In this document: positions 57,241-64,000 of the stretch, piece after piece
How positions within the stretch are numbered: the stretch's first letter is position 1
Layout: every line of letters starts with the position of its first letter
Source of the DNA: Paludibacterium yongneupense DSM 18731
GTDB taxonomy: Bacteria; Pseudomonadota; Gammaproteobacteria; Burkholderiales; Chromobacteriaceae
Length of the DNA stretch: 64,000 nucleotides
Direction: 5' to 3'
Assembly: GCF_000422925.1 (NCBI RefSeq)
Contig: NZ_AUGZ01000013.1
Coordinates: forward strand, 62,001 to 126,000
The notes under the pieces: generated by a model
The model's input: the letters and a program-made list of their open reading frames with translations, nothing else
Database searches by the model: none
What the model was told of the DNA's origin: nothing
Position numbers and translations under genes: made by a program

Positions 57241-58365
57241 TCAAGATGAAGATTTGATCGTATCCAGCACATCGACCACCGGATACCCGAGCTCGCGCGC
57301 CACGGCGGCATACGTCACATTGCCGCGACAGATATTCAGGCCATGCCGAAGATGGATATTCTCCAGCAGCGCGACGCTCCAGCCCTTGTCGGCCAGCTCC
57401 AGCGTGTATGGCAGGGTCGCGTTGTTCAATGCCAGCGTCGAGGTGCGCGCCACTCCACCGGGCATATTGGCGACACAGTAGTGCACGACGCCGTCGACGA
57501 CATAGGTCGGATCCTGATGCGTCGTCGCATGGCTGGTCTCGAAACACCCGCCCTGATCGATCGCGACATCGACCAGCACCGCGCCGGCCTTCATATGCTT
57601 GAGCATCGCGCGTGTCACCAGCTTCGGCGCCGCCGCTCCCGGCACCAGCACGGCGCCGACCACCAGATCCGCATCGCGTATGATCTCGTCGATATTGGCG
57701 GCATTGGACACCAGCGTTTTGATCTGGCCGCGAAACACAAGATCGATTTCCTTCAGCCGCGGCAGCGACTTGTCGAGAAGGGTGACATCGGCCCCCATGC
57801 CAAGCGCCACGCGCGCGGCGTTCAACCCGACGACCCCGCCACCGATCACGACCACCCTGCCCGGCGGCACGCCCGGCACGCCGCCGAGCAGAACGCCGCG
57901 CCCGCCCTGCGCTTTTTCGAGCGCGTGCGCACCGGCCTGAATCGCCATCCGTCCGGCCACTTCCGACATCGGCGCCAGCAGGGGCAAGCCGCCGCGCTCG
58001 TCCGTCACCGTTTCGTAGGCAATCGCGACAGCATCGGATTGAAGCAACAGAGCCGTCTGCTCGGGATCGGGCGCCAGGTGCAGATAGGTGAACAACACTT
58101 GTCCGGGTCTAAGCAAACGGCATTCCACCGGCTGCGGTTCCTTGACTTTGACAATCATGTCGGTGTGAGCGAAGACCTCTTCGGCAGAGGAGGCGAGAAC
58201 GGCGCCCGCTTGCAGATAGTGTTCGTCGGCAAAGCCGATAGCGAGACCGGCCTGGCTTTGCACCATGACCTTGTGCCCATGGGCGATCAACTCGCGCACG
58301 GCGGCCGGGGTCAACCCGACGCGATATTCGTGATTTTTAATCTCCTTCGGTACCCCTATCAGCAT
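57241..58365 (-). CDS. ald: Alanine dehydrogenase
   Basis: 374-aa NAD-dependent enzyme. [20 protein letters not shown], the catalytic-site segments IVKVKEPQ and [34 protein letters not shown] (NAD motif) and [14 protein letters not shown]. It converts alanine to pyruvate, ammonia and NADH. It is the first gene of the putrescine operon, where it can recycle alanine made by the aminotransferase. Confidence 0.95.
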   Translation of the reverse strand: MLIGVPKEIKNHEYRVGLTPAAVRELIAHGHKVMVQSQAGLAIGFADEHYLQAGAVLASSAEEVFAHTDMIVKVKEPQPVECRLLRPGQVLFTYLHLAPDPEQTALLLQSDAVAIAYETVTDERGGLPLLAPMSEVAGRMAIQAGAHALEKAQGGRGVLLGGVPGVPPGRVVVIGGGVVGLNAARVALGMGADVTLLDKSLPRLKEIDLVFRGQIKTLVSNAANIDEIIRDADLVVGAVLVPGAAAPKLVTRAMLKHMKAGAVLVDVAIDQGGCFETSHATTHQDPTYVVDGVVHYCVANMPGGVARTSTLALNNATLPYTLELADKGWSVALLENIHLRHGLNICRGNVTYAAVARELGYPVVDVLDTIKSSS

Positions 58366-58454
58366 AGTTGTCTCCTCGAATTATGATTCAGGCTCTCCGC
58401 CAGCGGCTTGTTTAAAAAAATTCACAATCCGCTTGCCACCTCATTTTGATATTG

Positions 58455-58497
58455 ACTATAAAATGCCGATGTTGCAAAGGTAAATCGTTTTTGCAAC
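58455..58497. promoter_or_regulatory. ald operon promoter with overlapping palindrome
   Basis: Minus strand: -35-like TTTACC (58479-58484), 18-bp spacer, -10 TATAGT (58455-58460). The inverted repeat GTTGCAAA-N11-TTTGCAAC (58471-58497) surrounds the -35 and lies 31 bp before puuR. It is the best candidate operator for PuuR on both divergent units. Confidence 0.55.
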
Positions 58498-58528
58498 GCA
58501 GCACGCCGCTTACCGTTCGACTTACACG

Positions 58529-59128
58529 ATGACACAGATGACGTCTAAAATTATTAACAAGCCGGGCCCCGAATCGCCGTCCGTCGATGTCGGTGCACGC
58601 CTGCGCGCCGTACGCAACCGCTTCGGCCTGTCGCAGCGCGAACTGGCCAAGCGCGCCGGAGTCACCAATGGCACGATCTCGCTGATCGAGCAGAACCGGG
58701 TCAGTCCGTCCATCAGTTCCCTGAAGAAGGTTCTGGAAGGGCTGCCGATGACACTGGCCGAGTTTTTCACCTTCGACATCGAACCGATGCCGCCGCGGGC
58801 GTTCTATCACGCCGCCGAGCTCCCCGACCTGGGCCGCGACGGGGTACAGCTCTTGCTTGTAGGGACCGCACACGAACGACGCGATATCGCCATCCTGCGC
58901 GAAACCTATCAACCCGGAGCCGATACCGGGCCCGACATGCTGATACACGACGGCCAGGAAGGGGGCGTGGTGATCGCGGGCGAGATCGAGATCACCGTCA
59001 ACAATGAAAGCCGCCTGCTTGGTCCAGGCGATGCCTACTATTTCGATAGCAAATTGCCGCACCGTTTCCGCAACACGGGAACGGTGCCTTGCGAGATGGT
59101 GAGCGCCAGTTCGCCGCCTACGTTCTGA
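58529..59128 (+). CDS. puuR: PuuR-type XRE/cupin regulator
   Basis: 199-aa repressor. The helix-turn-helix domain is residues 20-80 (RAVRNRFGLSQRELAKRAGV, NGTISLIEQNRVSPSISSLKK). The cupin domain is about 110-199 (GPDMLIHDGQEGGVVIAGEIEI, LGPGDAYYFDSKLPHRF). In E. coli PuuR represses puu genes and responds to putrescine. It diverges from ald and precedes puuC by 31 nt. Confidence 0.92.
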   Translation: MTQMTSKIINKPGPESPSVDVGARLRAVRNRFGLSQRELAKRAGVTNGTISLIEQNRVSPSISSLKKVLEGLPMTLAEFFTFDIEPMPPRAFYHAAELPDLGRDGVQLLLVGTAHERRDIAILRETYQPGADTGPDMLIHDGQEGGVVIAGEIEITVNNESRLLGPGDAYYFDSKLPHRFRNTGTVPCEMVSASSPPTF

Positions 59129-59159
59129 AATCCGAAATCTGACCCAGGAGAATGCCGTT

Positions 59160-60650
59160 ATGGATAGATCCCATGCCGAGTGGATTGCCCAGGCCGCCGA
59201 GCTGAAGATCGAAAGCCGCGCGTTTATCGACGGCGCCTACGTCGATGCCGCCGATGGCCGCTGTTTCGACTGCATCGACCCGGCGCGCGGCGTCAAGCTC
59301 GCGCGCGTCAGCTGGAGCGCGCCCTCCGATGTCGACGCCGCAGTTGCCGCGGCGCGGCGCGCGTTCGACGCCGGCGTGTGGTCGGGGCTGTCCCCCCGCG
59401 CGCGCGGCGGCATTCTCAAACGTTTCGCCGCGCTGATCCGCGACAACGCCGACGAACTGGCCCTGCTGGAAACGCTGGATATGGGCAAGCCGATCGCCGA
59501 TTCGCTGAGCGTCGACATCCCCGGTGCCGCCTACTGCGTCGAATGGTTCGCCGAAGCGATAGACAAGACCGGCGGCGAACTGGCCCCGGTCGACCCCAAA
59601 CTGGTCGGACTGGTCAGCCGCGAACCGATAGGCGTGGTCGCCGCCGTGGTCCCGTGGAATTTTCCGCTGCTGATGGCGAGCTGGAAATTCGGCCCGGCAC
59701 TGGCCGCCGGCAACGCCGTCATTGTCAAACCGTCCGAGAAATCGCCGTTGACCGCCATCCGCGTGGCCGGCCTCGCGCACGAAGCCGGTATTCCTGCCGG
59801 CATATTCCAGGTCCTTCCCGGCGCCGGCGACGTCGGGCAGCAACTGGCCCTGCACCCCGACGTCGACTGCCTGGCCTTCACCGGCTCGACCGCGGTCGGC
59901 AAACGCATCGCCGCCTGCGCCGCCGAGTCCAACCTCAAACGGGTATGGCTGGAGCTCGGCGGCAAGTCGCCCAATATCGTCCTGGCCGACTGCCCCGATA
60001 TCGAGGCGGCGGCGCGCGGCGCGGCGGCGGCGATCTTCTTCAATATGGGAGAAATGTGCACCGCCGGTTCGCGCGTGCTGGTGCAAGAATCCATCCGCGC
60101 GCCCTTCATCGCCGCCCTGCTCGCCGCGGCCCGGCACTGGCTGCCCGGAGACCCGCTCGATCCGGACAGCACGATGGGGGCCATCGTCGACACACTGCAA
60201 TTCGACAAGGTTCTCGCCCATATCGATCAGGGCCGCCGCAGCGGCGCCAAATTGCTGTGCGGCGGCCAGCCGGTGCGCAGGGAAAGCGGCGGACTGTTCA
60301 TCGAGCCGACGATTTTCGACTGCCCCACCCCCGATCTGGCGCTATGTCGCGAGGAAATCTTCGGCCCGGTGCTGTCGCTGATCACCTTCAGCGACGTGGA
60401 ACAGGCGATCGCGATTGCCAACGACAGCGACTATGGCCTGGCGGCGGCCGTCTGGACGGCCGACCTGTCCACCGCGCACCGCGTCTCGCGGCGCCTGCGC
60501 GCCGGAACGGTCTGGGTCAATTGCTACGACGAAGGCGGCGACATGAACCTGCCCTTCGGCGGCTTCAAGCAATCCGGCAATGGCCGCGACAAGTCGCTGC
60601 ACGCGCTGGACAAGTACACCGAGCTGAAAACCACGCTGATCAAGCTGTAA
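59160..60650 (+). CDS. puuC: Gamma-glutamyl-gamma-aminobutyraldehyde dehydrogenase PuuC-type
   Basis: 496-aa aldehyde dehydrogenase. VVPWNFPLLMASWKFGPALAAG, FTGSTAVGKRI, catalytic Glu in LELGGKSPN and Cys300 in NMGEMCTAGSR, then GPVLSLITF and the PFGGFKQSGNGRD end. The N-terminal LKIESRAFIDGAYVDA is like PuuC. It oxidises the gamma-glutamylated aldehyde with NAD(P). Its end overlaps the convergent transporter gene by 11 bp. Confidence 0.92.
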   Translation: MDRSHAEWIAQAAELKIESRAFIDGAYVDAADGRCFDCIDPARGVKLARVSWSAPSDVDAAVAAARRAFDAGVWSGLSPRARGGILKRFAALIRDNADELALLETLDMGKPIADSLSVDIPGAAYCVEWFAEAIDKTGGELAPVDPKLVGLVSREPIGVVAAVVPWNFPLLMASWKFGPALAAGNAVIVKPSEKSPLTAIRVAGLAHEAGIPAGIFQVLPGAGDVGQQLALHPDVDCLAFTGSTAVGKRIAACAAESNLKRVWLELGGKSPNIVLADCPDIEAAARGAAAAIFFNMGEMCTAGSRVLVQESIRAPFIAALLAAARHWLPGDPLDPDSTMGAIVDTLQFDKVLAHIDQGRRSGAKLLCGGQPVRRESGGLFIEPTIFDCPTPDLALCREEIFGPVLSLITFSDVEQAIAIANDSDYGLAAAVWTADLSTAHRVSRRLRAGTVWVNCYDEGGDMNLPFGGFKQSGNGRDKSLHALDKYTELKTTLIKL

Positions 60651-61566
60651 GCTGCTGCACGACCGGGGGTGTCCCGCGCCGGCGGCGCAGGCGCCCCATG
60701 TCGGCACTCCCCAGTGCGAGTCCGCACGACACCACGACCAGCGCAAGCAGCCCGACCGGGCCGACATGTTCGCCCAGGCAAAGCACCGACAAGAGGGTGC
60801 CGAACACCGGCACCAGATTGATGAATTGTCCGGCACGCAGGGCGCCGAGCCGACGAATCGCCAGGTTGTACAACAGCATGGCGAACAGAGACGGGCCGAG
60901 CGCCAGATACGCGACGCCGTAAGCGAGCCCGGCACCGGGCGCCGGCCACGACGCGTGCTCGGCAGCGGCAAACGGCAGCAGCGGCAGGCAGCCGACTCCG
61001 GTCAATATCCACAACAGGGTCAGCTTGTCCAGCCCCGGCGGCAAGCCCTGCTGCACCAGGGTGTAAATCGCCCAGCAGAACAGGCCGGCCGCGACCCAGG
61101 CATCCCCGCCGCCCGCGCCGCCGAGCCCGCCGCCTTGAGCCACCAGCAGCCCCATGCCAAGCAGCGACACCAGCATGCCGAGCGCCGCGCCGGCATGCGC
61201 GCGTCCCCGCCCGCTCAATACGGACAACAGAAAGACGAAAGCCGGCATGGCCGCATTCAACACCACCGCGTTGGCGGCGCGCGTGTGGCCGAGGCCGATA
61301 TAGACCAGGGTATTGGACAGGCTGATGCCACTGAGCGCGAGCACCAGCACGGTGCCGCGCACGCGCCAGATCGGGGCGAAATGGCGGCGCAAGCCGGGCA
61401 CGACGAAAGGGGTCAAACAGAGAAAGGCGAGGCTCCAGCGCAGCAGAGCCAGAGAACAGGGCGGAATATCGGTGCGCAGCGACTTGCCGACAACAAAGTT
61501 GCCGGCCCACAACAGAGCCGCGCCGATTCCCGCCAACCACGGCAGGCAGGCAGAATCATATTTCAT
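60640..61566 (-). CDS. EamA-family (DMT) exporter
   Basis: 308-aa membrane protein with ten predicted helices in two EamA repeats. The first begins ACLPWLAGIGAALLWAGNFVVGK, the second GDAWVAAGLFCWAIYTLVQQG. FINLVPVFGTLLSVLCLGE is a hallmark. The ATG at 61566 has GGAAAAG upstream; an ATG at 61593 is an alternative. The substrate is probably an amino acid or related metabolite, not inferable. Confidence 0.87.
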   Translation of the reverse strand: MKYDSACLPWLAGIGAALLWAGNFVVGKSLRTDIPPCSLALLRWSLAFLCLTPFVVPGLRRHFAPIWRVRGTVLVLALSGISLSNTLVYIGLGHTRAANAVVLNAAMPAFVFLLSVLSGRGRAHAGAALGMLVSLLGMGLLVAQGGGLGGAGGGDAWVAAGLFCWAIYTLVQQGLPPGLDKLTLLWILTGVGCLPLLPFAAAEHASWPAPGAGLAYGVAYLALGPSLFAMLLYNLAIRRLGALRAGQFINLVPVFGTLLSVLCLGEHVGPVGLLALVVVSCGLALGSADMGRLRRRRGTPPVVQQLTA

Positions 61567-61684
61567 AAGACTTTTCCGGTCGAAAAGGCACATCGGTCCC
61601 AAGCGCTTGTGGCGGTGGGGGCTTAAGGTGGGCGGTTCGCGCCCGGCCTCCTCAGTGCAAGAACCGTACCGGGAACGACAGGAA

Positions 61685-62464
61685 TCAGGACAGGGCAAGT
61701 TTGAGCAGCATGCCGACGGCGACCGCGGCCACGACGCAGGCAAAGCCGGTCTGGATCTGGCGCGCATCCAGACGATGGATCAGCACGCGCCCGCCGGCCA
61801 TGCCGGCGACCGCCGCCGCAACAAAGCCCGTGGCTTCGCGCACAGGGAAATGCGCGCCGCCGAGAACGGCGACCACGACACTGCCGCCGCCGACCAGAGT
61901 GATCACCAGCAAGGAGGTGGCGACGATCGCGTGCATGCCCAGATCGGTCAGCCGGCGCAAGGCAGGAACAATGACGAAACCGCCACCCACGCCAAGCAGG
62001 CCGGTCAGAATGCCGCTAGCGGCCCCGATGGCCGCAATGGAAAGCGCCGTGGTCGCATTCCAGCGCAAACGGCCCGTCGCGGGATCGTGCCGGCAGGGGG
62101 GAGCCTGCTCGCGCCCGTTCCGGGCCAGGCCGCGGGACGCGACCCACAGCATCACCAGCGCGAACACCGCGCTCAGGGCCGGCACCGGAACATGCCGCGC
62201 GAGACGGATGCCGAGCGCGCTGAATGGCAGCCCGGCCAGCGCCATCAGGGTGGCGGCGCGATAACGCACCTGATGGCGGTAAAAACCCTCGGCCACCCCG
62301 ACGCTCGCCCCCGCACAGACCGCGAGCAATGCGACCGGCGCGGCATGTTGCACGCTCCAGCCGAGACCGGCCATCAACGCGGGGGTCGCCAGGATGCCCC
62401 CGCCGGCGCCGGTCAGCCCCAGAATGCCCCCGACGGCGAACCCCAGAATCAAGATAGTCAACAT
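61685..62464 (-). CDS. TauE/SafE-family sulfite exporter-like permease
   Basis: 259-aa membrane protein with about eight helices. The paired family motifs are GGILGLTGAGGGILATPALM near the start and GILTGLLGVGGGFVIVPAL in the second half. Position next to a persulfide-dioxygenase-like gene suggests export of sulfite or a related sulfur oxyanion. It diverges from that gene, sharing overlapping promoters. Confidence 0.9.
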   Translation of the reverse strand: MLTILILGFAVGGILGLTGAGGGILATPALMAGLGWSVQHAAPVALLAVCAGASVGVAEGFYRHQVRYRAATLMALAGLPFSALGIRLARHVPVPALSAVFALVMLWVASRGLARNGREQAPPCRHDPATGRLRWNATTALSIAAIGAASGILTGLLGVGGGFVIVPALRRLTDLGMHAIVATSLLVITLVGGGSVVVAVLGGAHFPVREATGFVAAAVAGMAGGRVLIHRLDARQIQTGFACVVAAVAVGMLLKLALS

Positions 62465-62539
62465 GCCTCGCCTCCATTTTGCCGGGCGCCGGATGCGCGC
62501 GACCTTCGAGGCGGCTGCCTTGCACGCTTCGGTGTAAAC

Positions 62540-62574
62540 ATTATATTTACAAACAATATGTATATCAATATAGT
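62540..62574. promoter_or_regulatory. Overlapping face-to-face divergent promoters of the sulfur module
   Basis: Plus strand: TTTACA (62546-62551), 17 bp, TATAGT (62569-62574). Minus strand: TTGATA (62563-62568), 17 bp, TATAAT (62540-62545). Each -35 lies within the other promoter's spacer. ATATT-TACAAAC-AATAT (62543-62559) is an inverted repeat inside. One repressor bound here would control both units; ArsR-type persulfide sensors (BigR/SqrR) are candidates. Confidence 0.7.
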
Positions 62575-62604
62575 GAATGAAATACCCTGCCGGAGCACAG
62601 CACG

Positions 62605-63477
62605 ATGAGCCCTCGCATCCACAGCCTCTACGACCCGGTCACCGCGACCATCACCCATATCGTCTACGACCGCCCGGGTGGGCACGCCGCCATCATCGAC
62701 CCGGTGCTCGACTTCGACCCCGCGCCGGCCACCACCCGCCACGACTCGGCGACCCGCCTGCTGCGCTTTGTCCACGCGGAGAAGCTGCAGGTCGACTGGA
62801 TACTGGAGACGCATGCCCATGCCGACCATCTGTCGGACGCGCAATGGCTCAAGCAGCAGACCGGAGGCCGCATCGCGGTCGGAGCACGCATAGCCGAGGT
62901 GCAGCGGCACTTCAAGGACATCTACCAGCTCGAGGCCGACTTCGCGGTCGACGGATCCCAGTTCGACCGCCTGTTCGCCGACGACGAACCCTTCCGCATC
63001 GGCACGCTGGAGGCCACGGCACTGGCCGTGCCCGGCCATACGCCGGCCGACATCGCCTACCGCATCGGTGACGCCGTCTTCGTCGGCGACACCCTGTTCA
63101 TGCCGGACGTCGGCACCGCGCGCTGCGACTTTCCCGGTGGCGACGCCGGGCAACTATACAGCTCGATCCGCCGCCTGCTGTCGCTGCCGGACACGACCGG
63201 GCTTTACCACTGCCACGACTACCCGCCCGCAGGACGCCCGCCGGCCTGGCGCAGCACCGTCGCCGCACAGCGGCGCGACAATGTCCACGTCCATGACGGC
63301 ATCGACGAGCAGGCCTTCATCGCCGAACGCCATCGGCGCGATGCGACGCTCGCGCTCCCGGCACTGATGCTGGCGGCGATACAGATCAATATCCGGGCGG
63401 GCGCCATGCCGCCCGCGGCCGGCAACGGGATCGCCTACCTCAGGATTCCGGTCGACTATTTCACGCCTCACCCATAA
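62605..63477 (+). CDS. MBL-fold persulfide dioxygenase-like protein (Blh/ETHE1 family)
   Basis: 290-aa metallo-beta-lactamase-fold protein. The metal motif is THAHADH (His70, His72, Asp74, His75). Other family parts are TALAVPGHTPADIAY, DAVFVGDTLFMPDVGTARCDFPGG and LYHCHDYPP. It matches Blh (a beta-lactamase-like hydrolase with a BigR link) and ETHE1 dioxygenases, which oxidise glutathione persulfide to sulfite. It is 26 nt upstream of a DUF2892 gene. Confidence 0.9.
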   Translation: MSPRIHSLYDPVTATITHIVYDRPGGHAAIIDPVLDFDPAPATTRHDSATRLLRFVHAEKLQVDWILETHAHADHLSDAQWLKQQTGGRIAVGARIAEVQRHFKDIYQLEADFAVDGSQFDRLFADDEPFRIGTLEATALAVPGHTPADIAYRIGDAVFVGDTLFMPDVGTARCDFPGGDAGQLYSSIRRLLSLPDTTGLYHCHDYPPAGRPPAWRSTVAAQRRDNVHVHDGIDEQAFIAERHRRDATLALPALMLAAIQINIRAGAMPPAAGNGIAYLRIPVDYFTPHP

Positions 63478-63503
63478 CCCTGAACCCGCAACAGGAGAGC
63501 AAA

Positions 63504-63692
63504 ATGCAAGCAAATGTCGGTGGTATCGACCGAATCCTCCGTTTCGTCGTCGGCGCGGCCCTGATCGCCGCCACCCTCGGCGGCCTGATCGGCCCCTGGG
63601 GCTGGATAGGCGTCATCCCGCTCGCCACGGCCTTGTTCCGGGTCTGCCCGGCTTACCGTCTTTTCAAAATCAGCAGCTGTCCGCGCAAATAA
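63504..63692 (+). CDS. DUF2892 membrane protein
   Basis: 62-aa protein. NVGGIDRILRFVVGAALIAATLG and the second hydrophobic stretch match DUF2892 (also the C-terminal part of YgaP-type rhodaneses). The pattern FRVCPAYRLFKISSC carries two Cys residues in its cytoplasmic end. It has an AGGAGAG ribosome-binding site. It is often found with sulfide-oxidation genes and may help move or anchor sulfur carriers. Confidence 0.88.
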   Translation: MQANVGGIDRILRFVVGAALIAATLGGLIGPWGWIGVIPLATALFRVCPAYRLFKISSCPRK

Positions 63693-63733
63693 CCCGACCG
63701 CCGCCCGCTGCCGGGCGGCGATTTTCTGCGGCA

Positions 63734-64000
63734 TCAGTGGCGGGACTGCATCCACATCTGCCAGGTCTTGTAGCCGCCGTTCAGACTGCGCGCGTCGAAG
63801 CCACGCTGCTGCAACTGCCGCTGCGCGATATACCCGCGCAACCCCACCATGCAATACACCACCACCGGGCGCTCGCGATCGAGCAGCGCATCGCCGTCAC
63901 GCAAGCTCGACAGCGGCAGATTGCGCGCGCCGGGGATCATCCCGCCTGCCACTTCTTCCGGCTCGCGCACATCGATCAACTGCACATCGCCGAGCGTCGC
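63734..64000 (-). CDS. C-terminal rhodanese domain of a CoA-disulfide reductase-like protein, cut by the right edge
   Basis: The minus-strand frame is open to the window edge, so the N-terminal part is missing. The visible part is a rhodanese domain: VQLIDVREPEEVAGGMIPG, the active Cys in VVYCMVGLRGYIAQRQL, and LNGGYKTW. That Cys loop with RGYIA and the GGYKTW end is typical of CoADR-RHD fusions (NADH-dependent persulfide or CoA-disulfide reductases). A stand-alone rhodanese cannot be excluded. Convergent with the DUF2892 gene. Confidence 0.7.
   Translation of the reverse strand, partial: ATLGDVQLIDVREPEEVAGGMIPGARNLPLSSLRDGDALLDRERPVVVYCMVGLRGYIAQRQLQQRGFDARSLNGGYKTWQMWMQSRH

Noticed and set aside
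1-64000. tRNA genes, CRISPR arrays, insertion sequences and Neisseria-type uptake words (GCCGTCTGAA)
   Set aside because: None was seen on reading both strands; no transposase-like protein, terminal repeats or regular spacer arrays are present.

Overview
The window is G+C-rich, densely coded double-stranded bacterial DNA. Its gene content suggests a motile betaproteobacterium, probably of the Neisseriales/Chromobacteriaceae type. The pointers are flagellar motAB, four chemoreceptors, a fused peroxiredoxin-glutaredoxin, ccoIS, a PEP-CTERM protein and a YopT-type effector. This placement is inferred from gene families and no marker gene was tested. I saw no rRNA, tRNA, CRISPR array or insertion sequence.

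Region by region. (1) 1-2404: a partial hydrolase, then a YopT-family (C58) cysteine protease with an adjacent CesT-like secretion chaperone. A strong terminator separates this pair from the next operon. (2) 2433-18016: a large aldarate (glucarate/galactarate) catabolic island, all on the minus strand: gudD-garK-pyk-garK-gudP-gudX, then the regulator cdaR, garR, a DapA-family aldolase/dehydratase, a chemoreceptor and garD, with a 61-aa protein upstream of garD. garL is absent and the DapA-family protein probably takes its place. (3) 18276-23318: an exported protein, thiSGH under a TPP riboswitch, and typA. (4) 23597-29812: an unknown protein, a quinone oxidoreductase, ccoI-ccoS and a chemoreceptor. 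(5) 29901-36590: an AraC regulator, an AT-rich gap, a padR-HAAS-GNAT operon with a palindromic operator, an MFS transporter, a Cys-rich lipoprotein and a purine permease. (6) 36801-46340: a soluble chemoreceptor, a PEP-CTERM protein, a disulfide reductase paired with peroxiredoxin-glutaredoxin, a glyoxalase-fold protein, slt, an NDUFA9-like protein and cca. (7) 46557-53410: a chemoreceptor, then an array read on the minus strand: motA-motB-methyltransferase-HDOD-TrmH-GNAT. (8) 53694-60650: a glutamylated-putrescine pathway: ald-puuD-puuA-spuC on the minus strand, diverging from puuR-puuC. No PuuB oxidase is present; the aminotransferase plus alanine dehydrogenase may replace it. (9) 60640-64000: a DMT exporter and a sulfur module: a TauE/SafE exporter diverging from a persulfide-dioxygenase-like MBL protein and a DUF2892 protein, then the C-terminal rhodanese domain of a CoA-disulfide-reductase-like protein cut by the right edge.

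How the genes fit together. Aldarates enter through GudP. GudD/GudX and GarD dehydrate them to 5-keto-4-deoxyglucarate, which is then cleaved. Tartronate semialdehyde is reduced by GarR and phosphorylated by GarK to 2-phosphoglycerate, and the local pyruvate kinase acts after enolase. Putrescine would be glutamylated by PuuA, transaminated by SpuC (with Ald recycling alanine), oxidised by PuuC and hydrolysed to GABA by PuuD.

The most interesting observations are the effector-chaperone pair, the substituted step in each catabolic pathway, the overlapping face-to-face promoters of the sulfur module and the PadR palindrome.
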